Shown piece after piece: positions 35,730 through 45,652 of a stretch of DNA of 61,957 nucleotides. Numbering within the stretch: the stretch's first letter is position 1; the number at the start of each line of letters is the position of its first letter. This DNA is from Prevotella micans DSM 21469 = JCM 16134. GTDB taxonomy: Bacteria; Bacteroidota; Bacteroidia; Bacteroidales; Bacteroidaceae. The translations under genes were made by a program, and so were the position numbers. Under the pieces are notes generated by a model that was not told the DNA's origin, made no database searches, and saw only the letters and a list, made by a program, of their open reading frames with translations. The stretch is taken from NCBI RefSeq assembly GCF_000614105.1, contig NZ_BAKH01000007.1, forward strand, positions 1 through 61,957. The letters are read 5' to 3'.

Positions 35730-36716
35730 TTATTTAGGACCTGGGGCTGATTCGTCATCCAATACATCTTCGGGTATCTGATAACGCTTCTTGGTTTTTA
35801 CTTTGATATTGTCGAATCCTTCACCGAACACACCGATAACCGAGCTTTGACTCACAAAGGCACGGGGGTCGATCATTTTTATCAGTCGAAAGATGGTTTG
35901 ACTTTCGTTGCGTCGGGCTAGGAGGCAAATAACCTTGATGTCTTCGCCGGTGTACCATCCATGACCGTCGAGAATTGTCAAACCGCGGTCAGTTTCACGA
36001 GTAATTGCTCTGGCGATACGTTCGTGTTCGCGCGAGTATATCATGAATTGAACAGATTGGCGCCGCATATTCATCACATAATCCAGCATGAAACACTCGA
36101 TGAACATGGTGCAATAGCCAAACACCATCTTATGGATTCGCTCAACGTAGGTGCCGAATTGGGGGAAGAGCAGGCAGCTACCGATAACCATGATGTCGAC
36201 GAGCATGAGTACCTGGCCGAGCGATATGTCGTAGTACTTGTTGACGCAGGCCGCGATGATGTCCGTTCCGCCAGTACTGCTGTTGTTGAGGAACACTATT
36301 GCGAGTCCGGTTCCGGTGAGACAGCAACCCACGATGAGCGACATGAACTCCTGACCTTCGCCAAGAATCTTGACAAAATGACCGGAACCATCAACCGGCA
36401 TGAGCTCTTGCGCAAACTTAAGCATAAAGTAGAGTGCAACAATGGCGTAGATGGTTTTCACCATGAACTTGAAACCGAGTATTTTCAGCGCTACAACCAG
36501 TAGGGTGAGATTGATTATGAGATAGCTGTTCTCGATTTTGAAACCGGTGGCGTAGTAGATGATGGCCGACATACCGGTGACGCCGCCCGTTACTATTTCA
36601 TAGGGCAACAGAAAAACTGTCCAACTGGCGGCATAGACCAACAAACCGAGCGTGAGGAAAATGTAGTCCTTTGCCTCGGCGTAGAATATCGCCTTGTCTA
36701 TCTTCAGAGCATTCAT
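35730..36716 (-). CDS. YitT family membrane protein (DUF161/DUF2179)
   Basis: An inner-membrane protein of 328 residues. About five to six hydrophobic segments come first ([74 protein letters not shown]), followed by a soluble DUF2179 domain ([55 protein letters not shown]). The transported substrate is unknown. It lies 4 nt after leuS. Confidence 0.9.
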   Translation of the reverse strand: MNALKIDKAIFYAEAKDYIFLTLGLLVYAASWTVFLLPYEIVTGGVTGMSAIIYYATGFKIENSYLIINLTLLVVALKILGFKFMVKTIYAIVALYFMLKFAQELMPVDGSGHFVKILGEGQEFMSLIVGCCLTGTGLAIVFLNNSSTGGTDIIAACVNKYYDISLGQVLMLVDIMVIGSCLLFPQFGTYVERIHKMVFGYCTMFIECFMLDYVMNMRRQSVQFMIYSREHERIARAITRETDRGLTILDGHGWYTGEDIKVICLLARRNESQTIFRLIKMIDPRAFVSQSSVIGVFGEGFDNIKVKTKKRYQIPEDVLDDESAPGPK

Positions 36717-36720
36717 AAGC

Positions 36721-39700
36721 TTATTTCAAAACTATATTGATGATTTTTCCAGGCACAATGATGACCTTCACAATGCTTTTTCCCTCGAGATAGCGACCTG
36801 AACGTTCGTCGTTTATTGCTGCTTTCTCGATGGCTTCCTTGCCGGCATCGGTGGGGAGAGTTATTTGGTAGCGCGCCTTACCGTTAAACGAAACGGTGAG
36901 ATTCATCTCGTTTTCCACCAGATAGACCTCGTTATATTCGGGCCATGGAGCGTTGTAAACGGTTGTTTCGCCGCCGAGCCGGCCCCATAGCTCTTCGGCA
37001 ATATGGGGAGTGAACGGGGCGATGAGTAAAACGAGCTGCCGAAGTATGTCACGGTTGGTGCAACTCTGGGCAGAGAGTTCGTTCACGCAAATCATGAAGG
37101 CCGACACGGCGGTGTTGTAGGAAAACTGCTCGATATCTGCAGTGATTTTCTTGGTGAGTTTATTGATGCTTTTGAGCATATCGGCTGATGGGGCGTCGTT
37201 GGTGAGTGGCTGCTGACAGAGCTTCCAGAACTTTTTGAGGAAGCGGAAACAGCCGTCAATACCGTTCGTGTCCCACGGCTTACTAGCTTCTACCGGCCCT
37301 AGAAACATTTCGTAGAGGCGAAGCGTATCTGCACCATATTGCTCAATGATGTCGTCTGGATTAACAACGTTGAACATCGATTTGGACATCTTTTCTACAG
37401 CCCATCCGCAAATATATTTCCCGTCCTCGAGAATGAACTCGGCGTTGCTGTATTCCGGTCGCCACTTTTTGAAAGCGTTGAGGTTGAGCACATCATTCTT
37501 CACGAAGTTTACGTCAACGTGGATCGGGGTGTATGATATGGTCTTTTTACTATTAGCAATTAATGAATTTAAAAGCCTTTCACAAATGAATGTCGGATAT
37601 TCTGTAGAAAAACTTATAGCCTTTTTCCTTAAGTGAATGACAGTATAGCCTTCAGGTACACCTTTATTAATTGGCCTTCGTATTTTTCTAGAAGCATATA
37701 TATACTTATTCTTATGGTCAACAAAGCAGTTATTAATCCCATTAAAGGCTTTGTAAAACTTCCGTTTTATTCTTCTATCTATATTCTTAGTATTAGCTAA
37801 GCGATAAACGAAGCTCGACCGACCTTGGATCATTCCCTGATTGATGAGTTTATCGTAAGGTTCCTCCTTACAGCTGTAACCATAGTCGAAGAGGAACTTA
37901 TTCCAAAAACGCGAATATATAAGGTGGCCAGTAGCATGCTCGGTTCCGCCAACATAAAGGTCAACATTCTGCCAATACTCATCGGCCTCCTTGGAAACGA
38001 GCTCTTTGTCGTTGTGCGGGTCCATGTAGCGCAGATAGTAAGCCGAACTGCCAGCAAAGCCCGGCATGGTGCACAGCTCAAGGGGGAAGATATTCGTTCC
38101 ATCGATGAGACTCTTATCGACGACTTTCTGCTCGGCTTCGTTCCAGGCCCATTTGGCGGCCCGCCCGAGTGGTGGCTCGCCCGATTCAGTTGGCTCGTAT
38201 TTGTCAATCTCTGGGAGTTCGAGCGGCAGGCATTTCTCGGGAATCATGTAGGGCAGGTTATTTTTATAGTAAACTGGGAATGGTTCGCCCCAATAGCGTT
38301 GCCGTGAGAAGGTGGCGTCGCGCAAACGGTAGTTGGTCTTGATACGCCCTATGCCAGTTTGCTCGAGATACTCTTTGGTGCGAGAGATGGCTTCCTTCAC
38401 CGTGAGCCCGTTGAGAGTGAAATCACCTTCCTTTGGGTTGCGCGGACTGTTCATCATGATACCTTCCTTAGCGTCGAAGCTCTCTTCCGTTACGTCGGCG
38501 CCCTCAATGAGCGGAACTATCGGCAGGTTGAAATGGCGGGCGAAGGCATGGTCGCGACTGTCGTGCCCAGGTACGGCCATAATTGCGCCGGTGCCATAGC
38601 CGGCAAGAACGTATTCTGAAATCCAAATAGGAATCTGCTCACCTGTGAATGGATTTACGGCAAACGAACCCGTGAACACGCCCGTAACCTTGCGGTCGCT
38701 CATGCGCTCGAGCTCGGTGCGCTTCTCAACGTAGGCGAGATATTCCTTTACGGCATTTTGCTGCTCGATTGTGGTTAGTTTGTCGATGAGCTCGGACTCT
38801 GGTGCGAGAACGATGAATGTTACTCCGAACATTGTGTCGGCACGAGTTGTGAACACGGTCATATGGCCTTTTTGTTCGCCATCGGCTGTGGGTGTTATGG
38901 TTTTGAAGTTTACTTCCGCACCCTCCGATCGGCCAATCCAATTGCGTTGCGTTTCCTTTAGAGAATCGGTCCAGTTCACCGTTTCCAGTCCGTTGAGGAG
39001 TCGTTCGGCATAGGCCGACACGCGCAGGCACCATTGCTTCATCTTCATTTGTACAACGGGGAATCCGCCTCGTTCGCTCACTCCATTCACCACTTCGTCG
39101 TTAGCCAGAACGGTACCTAGTTCGGCGCACCAGTTCACCATCGTTTCGCCGAGATAGGCAATGCGATAGTTCATCAGAACCCGTTGCTGTTCGTCGTTGT
39201 TCATACTTAGCCAGTCACGAGCTGAAAATATCTTTTCCTCGCTCTGTGCAACGTTCATGTTGAGCGTACCCTCTTCTTCGAAGTGGCGAATGAGTTCGGC
39301 AATCGGACGGGCTTTCTGTTGTCTGTAGTCATAGAACGAATTGAACATTTTCTGGAAGGCCCACTGTGTCCAGCGATAATACTTTGGGTCGCATGTGCGC
39401 ACTTCTCTGCTCCAGTCGAATGAGAAGCCTATGCGGTCGAGCTGACTGCGATAGCGTGCGATATTCTCTTCGGTTGTTAGGGCCGGATGCTGTCCGGTTT
39501 GGATGGCATATTGCTCAGCAGGTAATCCATAAGCGTCATATCCCATGGGGTTAAGTACGTTATAACCGCACATATGCTTATAACGAGCATATATGTCACT
39601 GGCGATGTAGCCTAGCGGATGTCCAACGTGTAGTCCTGCTCCTGAGGGGTAGGGGAACATGTTGAGTACATAGAATTTCTTTTTGTCGGCTTGCTCGGCG

Positions 39701-39771
39701 ACGCGATATATTTTGTCTTTGTTCCAGCGTTGTTGCCATTTCTTCTCAATGTCTCTGAAGTTATATTCCAT
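36721..39771 (-). CDS. leuS: Leucyl-tRNA synthetase with an AT-rich insertion
   Basis: LeuRS charges tRNA-Leu. [18 protein letters not shown] carries HIGH, and [13 protein letters not shown] carries KMSKS. The editing domain has [15 protein letters not shown] and [13 protein letters not shown]. At 1016 residues it is about 70 longer than usual for Bacteroidales. The excess is one block (about 37543-37808) between FVYRLA and [10 protein letters not shown], in the leucine-specific domain where a run of roughly 18 residues is usual. The block is basic and visibly AT-rich ([48 protein letters not shown]). It stays in frame and matches no domain I know. leuS heads a six-gene operon. An ORF overlaps its start. 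Confidence 0.96.
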   Translation of the reverse strand: MEYNFRDIEKKWQQRWNKDKIYRVAEQADKKKFYVLNMFPYPSGAGLHVGHPLGYIASDIYARYKHMCGYNVLNPMGYDAYGLPAEQYAIQTGQHPALTTEENIARYRSQLDRIGFSFDWSREVRTCDPKYYRWTQWAFQKMFNSFYDYRQQKARPIAELIRHFEEEGTLNMNVAQSEEKIFSARDWLSMNNDEQQRVLMNYRIAYLGETMVNWCAELGTVLANDEVVNGVSERGGFPVVQMKMKQWCLRVSAYAERLLNGLETVNWTDSLKETQRNWIGRSEGAEVNFKTITPTADGEQKGHMTVFTTRADTMFGVTFIVLAPESELIDKLTTIEQQNAVKEYLAYVEKRTELERMSDRKVTGVFTGSFAVNPFTGEQIPIWISEYVLAGYGTGAIMAVPGHDSRDHAFARHFNLPIVPLIEGADVTEESFDAKEGIMMNSPRNPKEGDFTLNGLTVKEAISRTKEYLEQTGIGRIKTNYRLRDATFSRQRYWGEPFPVYYKNNLPYMIPEKCLPLELPEIDKYEPTESGEPPLGRAAKWAWNEAEQKVVDKSLIDGTNIFPLELCTMPGFAGSSAYYLRYMDPHNDKELVSKEADEYWQNVDLYVGGTEHATGHLIYSRFWNKFLFDYGYSCKEEPYDKLINQGMIQGRSSFVYRLANTKNIDRRIKRKFYKAFNGINNCFVDHKNKYIYASRKIRRPINKGVPEGYTVIHLRKKAISFSTEYPTFICERLLNSLIANSKKTISYTPIHVDVNFVKNDVLNLNAFKKWRPEYSNAEFILEDGKYICGWAVEKMSKSMFNVVNPDDIIEQYGADTLRLYEMFLGPVEASKPWDTNGIDGCFRFLKKFWKLCQQPLTNDAPSADMLKSINKLTKKITADIEQFSYNTAVSAFMICVNELSAQSCTNRDILRQLVLLIAPFTPHIAEELWGRLGGETTVYNAPWPEYNEVYLVENEMNLTVSFNGKARYQITLPTDAGKEAIEKAAINDERSGRYLEGKSIVKVIIVPGKIINIVLK

Positions 39772-39960
39772 TTTGTTCTATATCTGTTTTATTCTTATTT
39801 CGTCTACGTTCGTTCTCCAATTGGTATATCAGGTCGCTGATAGTCTTCTTTTGTTTTTCTTTCTGGGTACTATGATTTCCTTTTTATAGGAATTGATTCG
39901 GTTGGAGGATTCTACATCGCTCATGATTTCCTGCTTCATTGTCTTGTATTCGTGACTCAT
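39761..39960 (-). CDS. Possible small basic coiled-coil protein upstream of leuS, apparent frameshift near 39871
   Basis: From ATG 39960 the frame reads [20 protein letters not shown] and RINSYKKEI. Near 39871 the frame must shift by one missing base, and then continues [20 protein letters not shown] and [16 protein letters not shown], stopping at 39761 inside the leuS start region. Restored, it has 66 residues, is helical and highly charged, and is translationally coupled to leuS by an 11-nt overlap. Composition and continuity look coding, but I recognise no family. Confidence 0.45.
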
Positions 39961-40066
39961 CTTCAAAGTAAATATCTGGTTTTACGACGATGGGTGGTAT
40001 TGTTGACCTTTGGGTACGTCATCGGCAGGTAAGGGATAAATAAAGGTCGTATTGGTTGGAGTGAAT

Positions 40067-40075
40067 GCAAAAGTA
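40067..40075 (-). promoter_or_regulatory. -7 promoter element for the leuS operon
   Basis: The minus strand reads TACTTTTGC, a TAnnTTTG match, 107 nt upstream of the small ORF start at 39960. Confidence 0.5.
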
Positions 40076-40230
40076 CGTAAAAAGAAAGAGATATTTCCAT
40101 TTGTCAAACCTCCCGGAGTGTTGGCGGTGTGATGATGACGGGTAAAAGGATGTATTGTATTTCTCTGTCCGCCCGATCCGGTAGTATGAGATGCGTCACG
40201 CGGCAGTAGACTGAATCGGTATGGGAATCC

Positions 40231-40260
40231 GGACAGACACGGGGGATGTCCCTACATACG
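40231..40260. repeat. Dispersed hairpin element, copy 2
   Basis: GGACA-GACACGGGGGA-TGTCC is followed by CTACATACGGG. It is related to the 9891-9923 hairpin (GGGACAGATACGGGGACTGT then CCCTACATGTGG). Confidence 0.55.
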
Positions 40261-40425
40261 GGCGAGCGCCCGAGTTAGCCCCATGTCCGTCATCCACCAT
40301 CTCCTCCGAGGCTTATGCAGGTTCTTAAATCTAACTCATGTTATTTTAAGCCGTTCGGGAGAGATAGTGTCTGTCCTGTATGACCGATATAAGGAGTCGA
40401 TGAGGAGTCCTTATAGGAGTTGTCG

Positions 40426-40608
40426 AGGATTCCCACTGGGGAAGGTTAAGGATTCCCACTGGGGAAGGTCAAGGATTCCCATTGGGAAAGGTCGAGGATT
40501 CCCATTGGGGAAGGTTAAGGATTCCCACTGGGGAAGGTCAAGGATTCCCATTGGGAAAGGTCGAGGATTCCCATTGGGAATAGTCAGGTATTCCCAATGG
40601 GTATGTAA
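40426..40608. repeat. 23-bp tandem array with 69-bp higher-order period
   Basis: Eight units start at 40426, 40449, 40472, 40495, 40518, 40541, 40564 and about 40586. Each holds ATTCCCA-y-TGGGrAA, a palindrome. Variants occur in an A-B-C, A-B-C order (ends GGTTA, GGTCA, GGTCG), so three units form a 69-bp repeat that was duplicated as a block. It lies between the mfd 3' end and the leuS promoter. Confidence 0.9.
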
Positions 40609-40687
40609 TTGTGTTGATATTGATTGGTATCTGAGAATGCCTTTGCGAGTGAATTCCGGAAGATGATGGGTGAGAGTGGGGGATGAA

Positions 40688-43600
40688 CTAATCTAGGCTT
40701 TCTATTTCTTTGAGAATCTCGACTGCGGCAGTAACGGTGGGAACTTCGGTTATGAGCATGGAACGCTTGTTGTTTTTTTCTTTCAGATTACAACGACGGG
40801 GCTGGGAGGTGATGAAAGTGAGAATCTTGCCGAATGCCTTACTGCGGTAGTAGAAACTCGTGGGAATAGACACGAATTGAAGTTGCATGAAGTTTTGCTT
40901 GAGGATGATTTTTTCACAGCCGAGCTTTTTGCCTATCCTACGGAGGAGTACTACCTGGAGAAGCTCTTCGCCTTGCTTAGGTATGGGGCCGAAACGGTCT
41001 TCCATTCGTTTACGGTATTGAAGAAGGTCATCGTCGCATTCGATGGTGTCGAGTTCTCGATAGAGTAACATTCGTTCGCTGCTTCCTGGTACGTAGGTTT
41101 CAGGAAAATACATTTCAAGATCGCTTTCAATTGCGCAATCGTCCACGAAGTCGGTAGTTGAGTTCCCGGATGCATTGCTTTCGATGAGATCTTGAAATTC
41201 GTCGTTCCGGAGTTCGTTCACAGCCTGGCGGAGTATTTTTTGATAGGTTTCATATCCGAGTTCTTGCATGAATCCGCTTTGCTCGGTCCCGAGGAGATTT
41301 CCGGCTCCACGAATGTCAAGATCTTGCATGGCTATGCTGAATCCACTTCCGAGTTCAGAGAATGTTTCGAGCGCTTCGAGTCGACGTCGGGCATCAACGC
41401 TTAGGGCTGCGAGTGGCGGTGCTATGAGATAGCAGAAAGCCTTTTTGTTTGCTCTACCTACTCGTCCACGCATCTGATGGAGATCGGATAGACCGAATTG
41501 ATGGGCGTCGTTGATGATAATTGTGTTTGCATTGGGAATGTCGACTCCGCTTTCAACGATGGTTGTCGAAACGAGCACATCGTAATCGTGGTTTATGAAT
41601 CCCATGACGATATCTTCGAGTTCTTCGGGTTTCATCTGGCCGTGTCCTATTGCCACGCGGCAGTCGGGAACGTATTTCTTTATCATGGAGGCTAGTTGTG
41701 GCAGTTGCGATATTCGCCGGTTAACGATGAATGTTTGTCCGTTCCGGCTCATTTCGAAGTTATGGCATCGGCTATGACTTCGTGCGAGAAGGTACTTATT
41801 TCCGTCCATACTGGGTGACGATTGGGTGGTGGAATGCGCATGATGCTCATGTCACGTGCTCCCATGAGAGAGAATTGAAGTGTACGCGGAATAGGAGTTG
41901 CGGAGAGGGTGAGGGTGTCGATGTTAGTACGTAGCTGGCGGAGTTTTTCTTTTGTTGTGACTCCGAATTTTTGTTCTTCGTCAATGATAAGAAGACCGAG
42001 ATCTTTCCAGACTATATTTTTACTGATTAGTTTATGCGTTCCTATGAGGATGTCGATTTTTCCTTCAGCAAGATCGGTAAGCACTTGTTTTGTTTGCCTA
42101 GCTGTTCGAGCTCTCGAGAAATAATCTACTCTTACGGGCATGTTTTCTAGTCGGTAGGTAAAAGTTCTGTAGTGTTGGAAAGCGAGCACGGTTGTGGGTA
42201 CTAGTACGGCCACTTGTTTGTTATCGGCTGCGGCTTTGAAAGCAGCCCGAATGGCAACCTCTGTTTTTCCGAATCCTACGTCGCCACACACTAATCGGTC
42301 CATTGGTCGCGAGCTTTCCATATCTTGTTTTATTTCGTTGGTTGCTTTCAATTGATCTGGGGTATCTTCATAGAAAAACGATGCTTCGAGTTCGTGTTGC
42401 ATAAAAGAATCGGGCGAGAATGCGAAACCCTTTTCGTGTTGACGCCGAGCATAGAGTTTAATCAGGTCGCGTGCAATATTCTTTATATTCTTTTTAGCTT
42501 TCTCTTTGAGTCGTTCCCATGCTCCGGAACCGAGCACGGAAAGCTGAGGCGGCTCATTGCTTTCGGCACGACGATATTTACTGATTTTGTAGAGCGAATG
42601 TATGGAAACGTCAACAATATCACCTCGCTGATAAACTAGACGTATAACTTCTTGATAGGATTCACCCGAAGGTACACGTACCAGTCCAGCAAATTTTCCG
42701 ATTCCGAAATCGATATGTACAAGGAAATCGCCTGGGTCCATTTCCTGAAGTTCTTTCATCGTGAGGGCGGCTTTCCCGAGTCGTGCTTTGTCTGATTTCA
42801 GATTGTATTTATGGAATCTGTCGAAGATTTGATGGTCGGTGAAGAAGCATTCTTTTTGTGTGTTATTGATGAATCCTTCGTGTAGGGTTTGGTTTATTGG
42901 GGTGAAAGGGATGGGTGTTGCTCGGTGCGAACTGTCCATCGTATCGAAGATGTCATGTAATCGGTCGGTTTGTTTCTTACTGTCGGCAAGGATGTAGAGT
43001 TTGTAGCCTTTGGCAATGTAGTCACGCAGCGTTCGTGCAAGCAGTTCGAAGTTCTTGTGGAATAGTGGTTGAGCCATTATATCAAATGTTAGAACGGCGT
43101 TGTTTTCTTCGCGTTTAGATGCTTCGATTGTACTGCTGGCTCCGAATTCCACGCGCCTGAAGTGTTCGGCCAGTTCGGTAAACCAAGTAGGCGAGACCAA
43201 TTGCAGTTCTCGTTGCAGTTCTTTCCTGATTTCTTGCTGTTCAGTTTCGGTGTGGTTTGCAAGCTGTTCGTCAAGAGCTTTAGCAGAGAATCCTTCTTCG
43301 TAGATTCGGCCGACTGCCTGACACATGTATTTAAAATCTTTCGTTACGAGTAGAGCATCCTTCGGCAAGAGTTCGAAGAAAGGTACTTTCCCGCTAGGAG
43401 TTGACGAGAGCTCTGGTAGAATTTCAATCCGTTCACGTTGTTCGAGTGAGAGTTGATTTTCAATTTCGAAGGTTCGAATACTGTCTATTTCATCACCAAA
43501 GAAATCTATGCGAAAAGGTAGTTCGCTAGAGAACGAATAAACGTCGAGAATACTTCCGCGAAGAGCAAAATGACCGGGTTCGTAAACATAGTCAACGCGT

Positions 43601-44130
43601 CTGAAACCTAATTTGAGTAGTTGTTTCTCTAGGTCAACGATGTCTTTTCTGCCACCTTTGCGTAGCGATATTGTTTGCTCGTCGATTCGCTTCTTCGAAA
43701 CAACAAGTTCGGCTATAGCCGATGGTTCTGTGACGATGAAAAGAGACGTTCTGCTTTTGTTATTGAATGCACCAAGTGCGGCCATAACCTCTGTTCGGAG
43801 AATTTCGTTTGCTGAGTCGCGTTGTCCATATTTTACCGAACGTTTGTAGGATGAAGGCAAACAAAGTACTCTTGCGATAGAGTCGTCGCTTTCAGAGGCG
43901 ATTATTGTTTTGAGGTCGTTATAAAAATATCCAGCCTCGTCGTTGTCATTCAAGACAAAAAGAATCGTTCGGTTAATCTTCCCGGCAATTGTTGCGAATA
44001 GCATTGGGGCCGATGAGGCTACAAGTCCTCTGAGATAGAGTGTTTCCTTAGAGTTTTTTGCCAGCATCGTTTGCAAGGCCATTGCTTCGGCCGACGTTGC
44101 ATAGCGATTCTTTATGTCTTGAATATTCAT
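40688..44130 (-). CDS. mfd: Transcription-repair coupling factor, apparent frameshift near 41760
   Basis: Mfd displaces stalled RNA polymerase and recruits UvrA. From 44130 the first frame covers the UvrB-like part (VYEPGHFALRGSILDVYSFS), the RNA-polymerase-interacting domain (GDFLVHIDFGIGKFAGL, GDIVDVSIHSLYKISKY) and the first helicase lobe (RLVCGDVGFGKTEVAIRAAF, LLIIDEEQKFGV). It ends after FSHEVIADAI; one added A restores NFEMSRNGQTFIVNRRISQL and the second lobe (GHGQMKPEELEDIV, NTIIINDAHQFGLSDLHQMR, GRVGRANKKAFCYL). The restored length is 1147 residues, normal. It follows the NCS2 permease by 7 nt. Confidence 0.95.
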
Positions 44131-44137
44131 AGAATTT

Positions 44138-45439
44138 TTAGCCGAAGATGAAGTTCAGAATGAAAAGTATGGATAGTATACAGAGTGTCCAATTGAGGCT
44201 TTTAATTTTTCCGGTACAGAGCTTCATTATTACATAGGAGAGGATACCTAGGCATATTCCGTCAGCTATCGAATAGCATAGCACCATAGTTATCATGGTT
44301 ATGAACGCTGGGAACGATTCGGTGATATTTTCCAGGTCGAGTTTCTTTACCGAGTCAAGCATCAGCACACCAACCATCACTAGTGCTCCGCTTGTTGCCG
44401 AACTTGGAATAAGAAGGAAGATGGGCGATAGAAATAGCGAAATGATGAAAAACACACCGACAACGAATGCCGTTACGCCCGACCGTCCACCTTCGGCTAT
44501 TCCGCTAGCGCTTTCAACATAGGTTGTCAGGGTTGAGCTGCCCAGCACCGCACCACAGGTTGTTCCTATGGCATCGCTCATCATGGCTTCTTTCACTCGC
44601 GGGATGGTTCCATCAGGTTGCACGATACCGGTTTTGTCGGCCAATCCCATAAGTGTACCAATGGTATCGAAAATATTGATGATTAGCAGCGAAAACACTA
44701 CCAGAACGGTTTTGAGATTAAGCAGTCCGCTGAAATCGAACTTGGCGAATATGGGCGACAAGTTTTGCGGAATCGAAACCGGTATCCACGAGTTAGGGAG
44801 CTGTGTTACGCCCATTGGTATACCTGCAAGCGTGGCTACGATTATGCTCCAGAAAAGTGCGCCCTTAACGTTATGTGCCATGAGGATTCCGCTGAGCAAT
44901 ATTGCCAGTATACCAAGCAGACATGGGCCTGTGAACGCACCAAGACCAACGAACGTTCCTTCATTAGCTACGATTATACCGGCATTCTTCAGTCCGATGA
45001 AAGCGATGAACATTCCTATTCCGGCCGATATGGCATAGCGTAGATTGGCTGGGATGGAGTCGAGAATTATTTCCCTGACGTTGAAGAAGGTTATGATGAT
45101 GAACACAACTCCCTCGATGAACATTATAGCGAGCGAATGTTGCCACGTGAAGCCCATTGCCTGACAAAGCGTGTATGCGAAGAATGCGTTCAATCCCATT
45201 GACGGTGCCTGCGCAAAAGGAAGTTTGGCCATGAAAGCCAGTAGTAGAGTTGCAATTGCTGCAGATAGAGCTGTGGCTGTGAATAGCGCGCCTTTGTCCA
45301 TTCCGGTAAACGATAAGATTGAAGGATTCACGGCTAGAATGTAGCTCATGGTTAGAAAGGTTGTTGCGCCCGCAATAAGTTCGGTGCGTAGTTTCATGCT
45401 TTTAGGGTCGAATCCTAAAGCTTTTTCTAAGAGTCTCAT
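44138..45439 (-). CDS. NCS2 purine permease (AzgA-like)
   Basis: A 433-residue inner-membrane transporter for adenine, guanine or hypoxanthine. About twelve hydrophobic segments are visible. Family features include the N-terminal TELIAGATTFLTMSYILAVN, PSILSFTGMDKGALF, MAKLPFAQAPSMGLNAFFAY, FDTIGTLMGLADKTGI and TYVESASGIAEGGRSG. It fits purine salvage, as does the nearby 5'-nucleotidase. The upstream gap holds the 22-bp array. Confidence 0.93.
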   Translation of the reverse strand: MRLLEKALGFDPKSMKLRTELIAGATTFLTMSYILAVNPSILSFTGMDKGALFTATALSAAIATLLLAFMAKLPFAQAPSMGLNAFFAYTLCQAMGFTWQHSLAIMFIEGVVFIIITFFNVREIILDSIPANLRYAISAGIGMFIAFIGLKNAGIIVANEGTFVGLGAFTGPCLLGILAILLSGILMAHNVKGALFWSIIVATLAGIPMGVTQLPNSWIPVSIPQNLSPIFAKFDFSGLLNLKTVLVVFSLLIINIFDTIGTLMGLADKTGIVQPDGTIPRVKEAMMSDAIGTTCGAVLGSSTLTTYVESASGIAEGGRSGVTAFVVGVFFIISLFLSPIFLLIPSSATSGALVMVGVLMLDSVKKLDLENITESFPAFITMITMVLCYSIADGICLGILSYVIMKLCTGKIKSLNWTLCILSILFILNFIFG

Positions 45440-45477
45440 TATGTGTTGTATAAGGGTTTGTTATTTCGTTTTCGATG

Positions 45478-45652
45478 AAAGGTAATATCGTTTCTGATGA
45501 AAGGTACTATCGTTTTCAGAAAAAGGTACTATCGTTTTGGGCAAAAAGTACTATCGTTTTGGGCAAAAAGTACTATCGTTTTTGGTAAAAGGTACTATCG
45601 TTTTTGGTGAAAGGTACTATCGTTTTTCTGAAAGGTACTATCGTTGTCGCCG
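45478..45652. repeat. 22-bp tandem array invading the 5'-nucleotidase 3' end
   Basis: Eight units begin at 45478, 45500, 45522, 45544, 45566, 45588, 45610 and 45631, spaced 22 bp (one is 21). The core AAAGGTACTATCGTTTT is kept. On the minus strand the units read CGATAGTACCTTT, so one frame gains a TAG stop in each unit. The last ones are translated as the C-terminus of the 5'-nucleotidase. Confidence 0.92.

Larger units (their letters stand above)
39961..40687. other. Intergenic region upstream of the leuS operon, 727 bp
   Basis: It contains the probable leuS -7 element at 40067-40075, a sequence around 40170-40260 related to those at 9.88 and 16.15 kb, and the 23-bp tandem array at 40426-40608. 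The plus-strand open frame over the array (40283-40666) reads a repeated 23-residue peptide that simply reflects the DNA repeat. I see no supported gene. Confidence 0.65.

Noticed and set aside
37543..37808. Intein in leuS
   Set aside because: No Cys or Ser at the splice start, no terminal HN followed by Cys, Ser or Thr, and it is too short for a normal splicing domain.
28720..40075. Horizontally acquired island
   Set aside because: Genes are core functions in a typical Bacteroidales order; only the leuS insert shows odd composition.
40283..40666. 127-codon plus-strand ORF with a repeating 23-residue peptide
   Set aside because: The peptide is the translation of the 69-bp higher-order DNA repeat, with no promoter or homologue recognised.
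1478..41761. Programmed -1 frameshifting to explain the eight breaks
   Set aside because: No slippery heptamer of the X-XXY-YYZ type is seen at the break sites I could place, and the genes are unrelated housekeeping genes.
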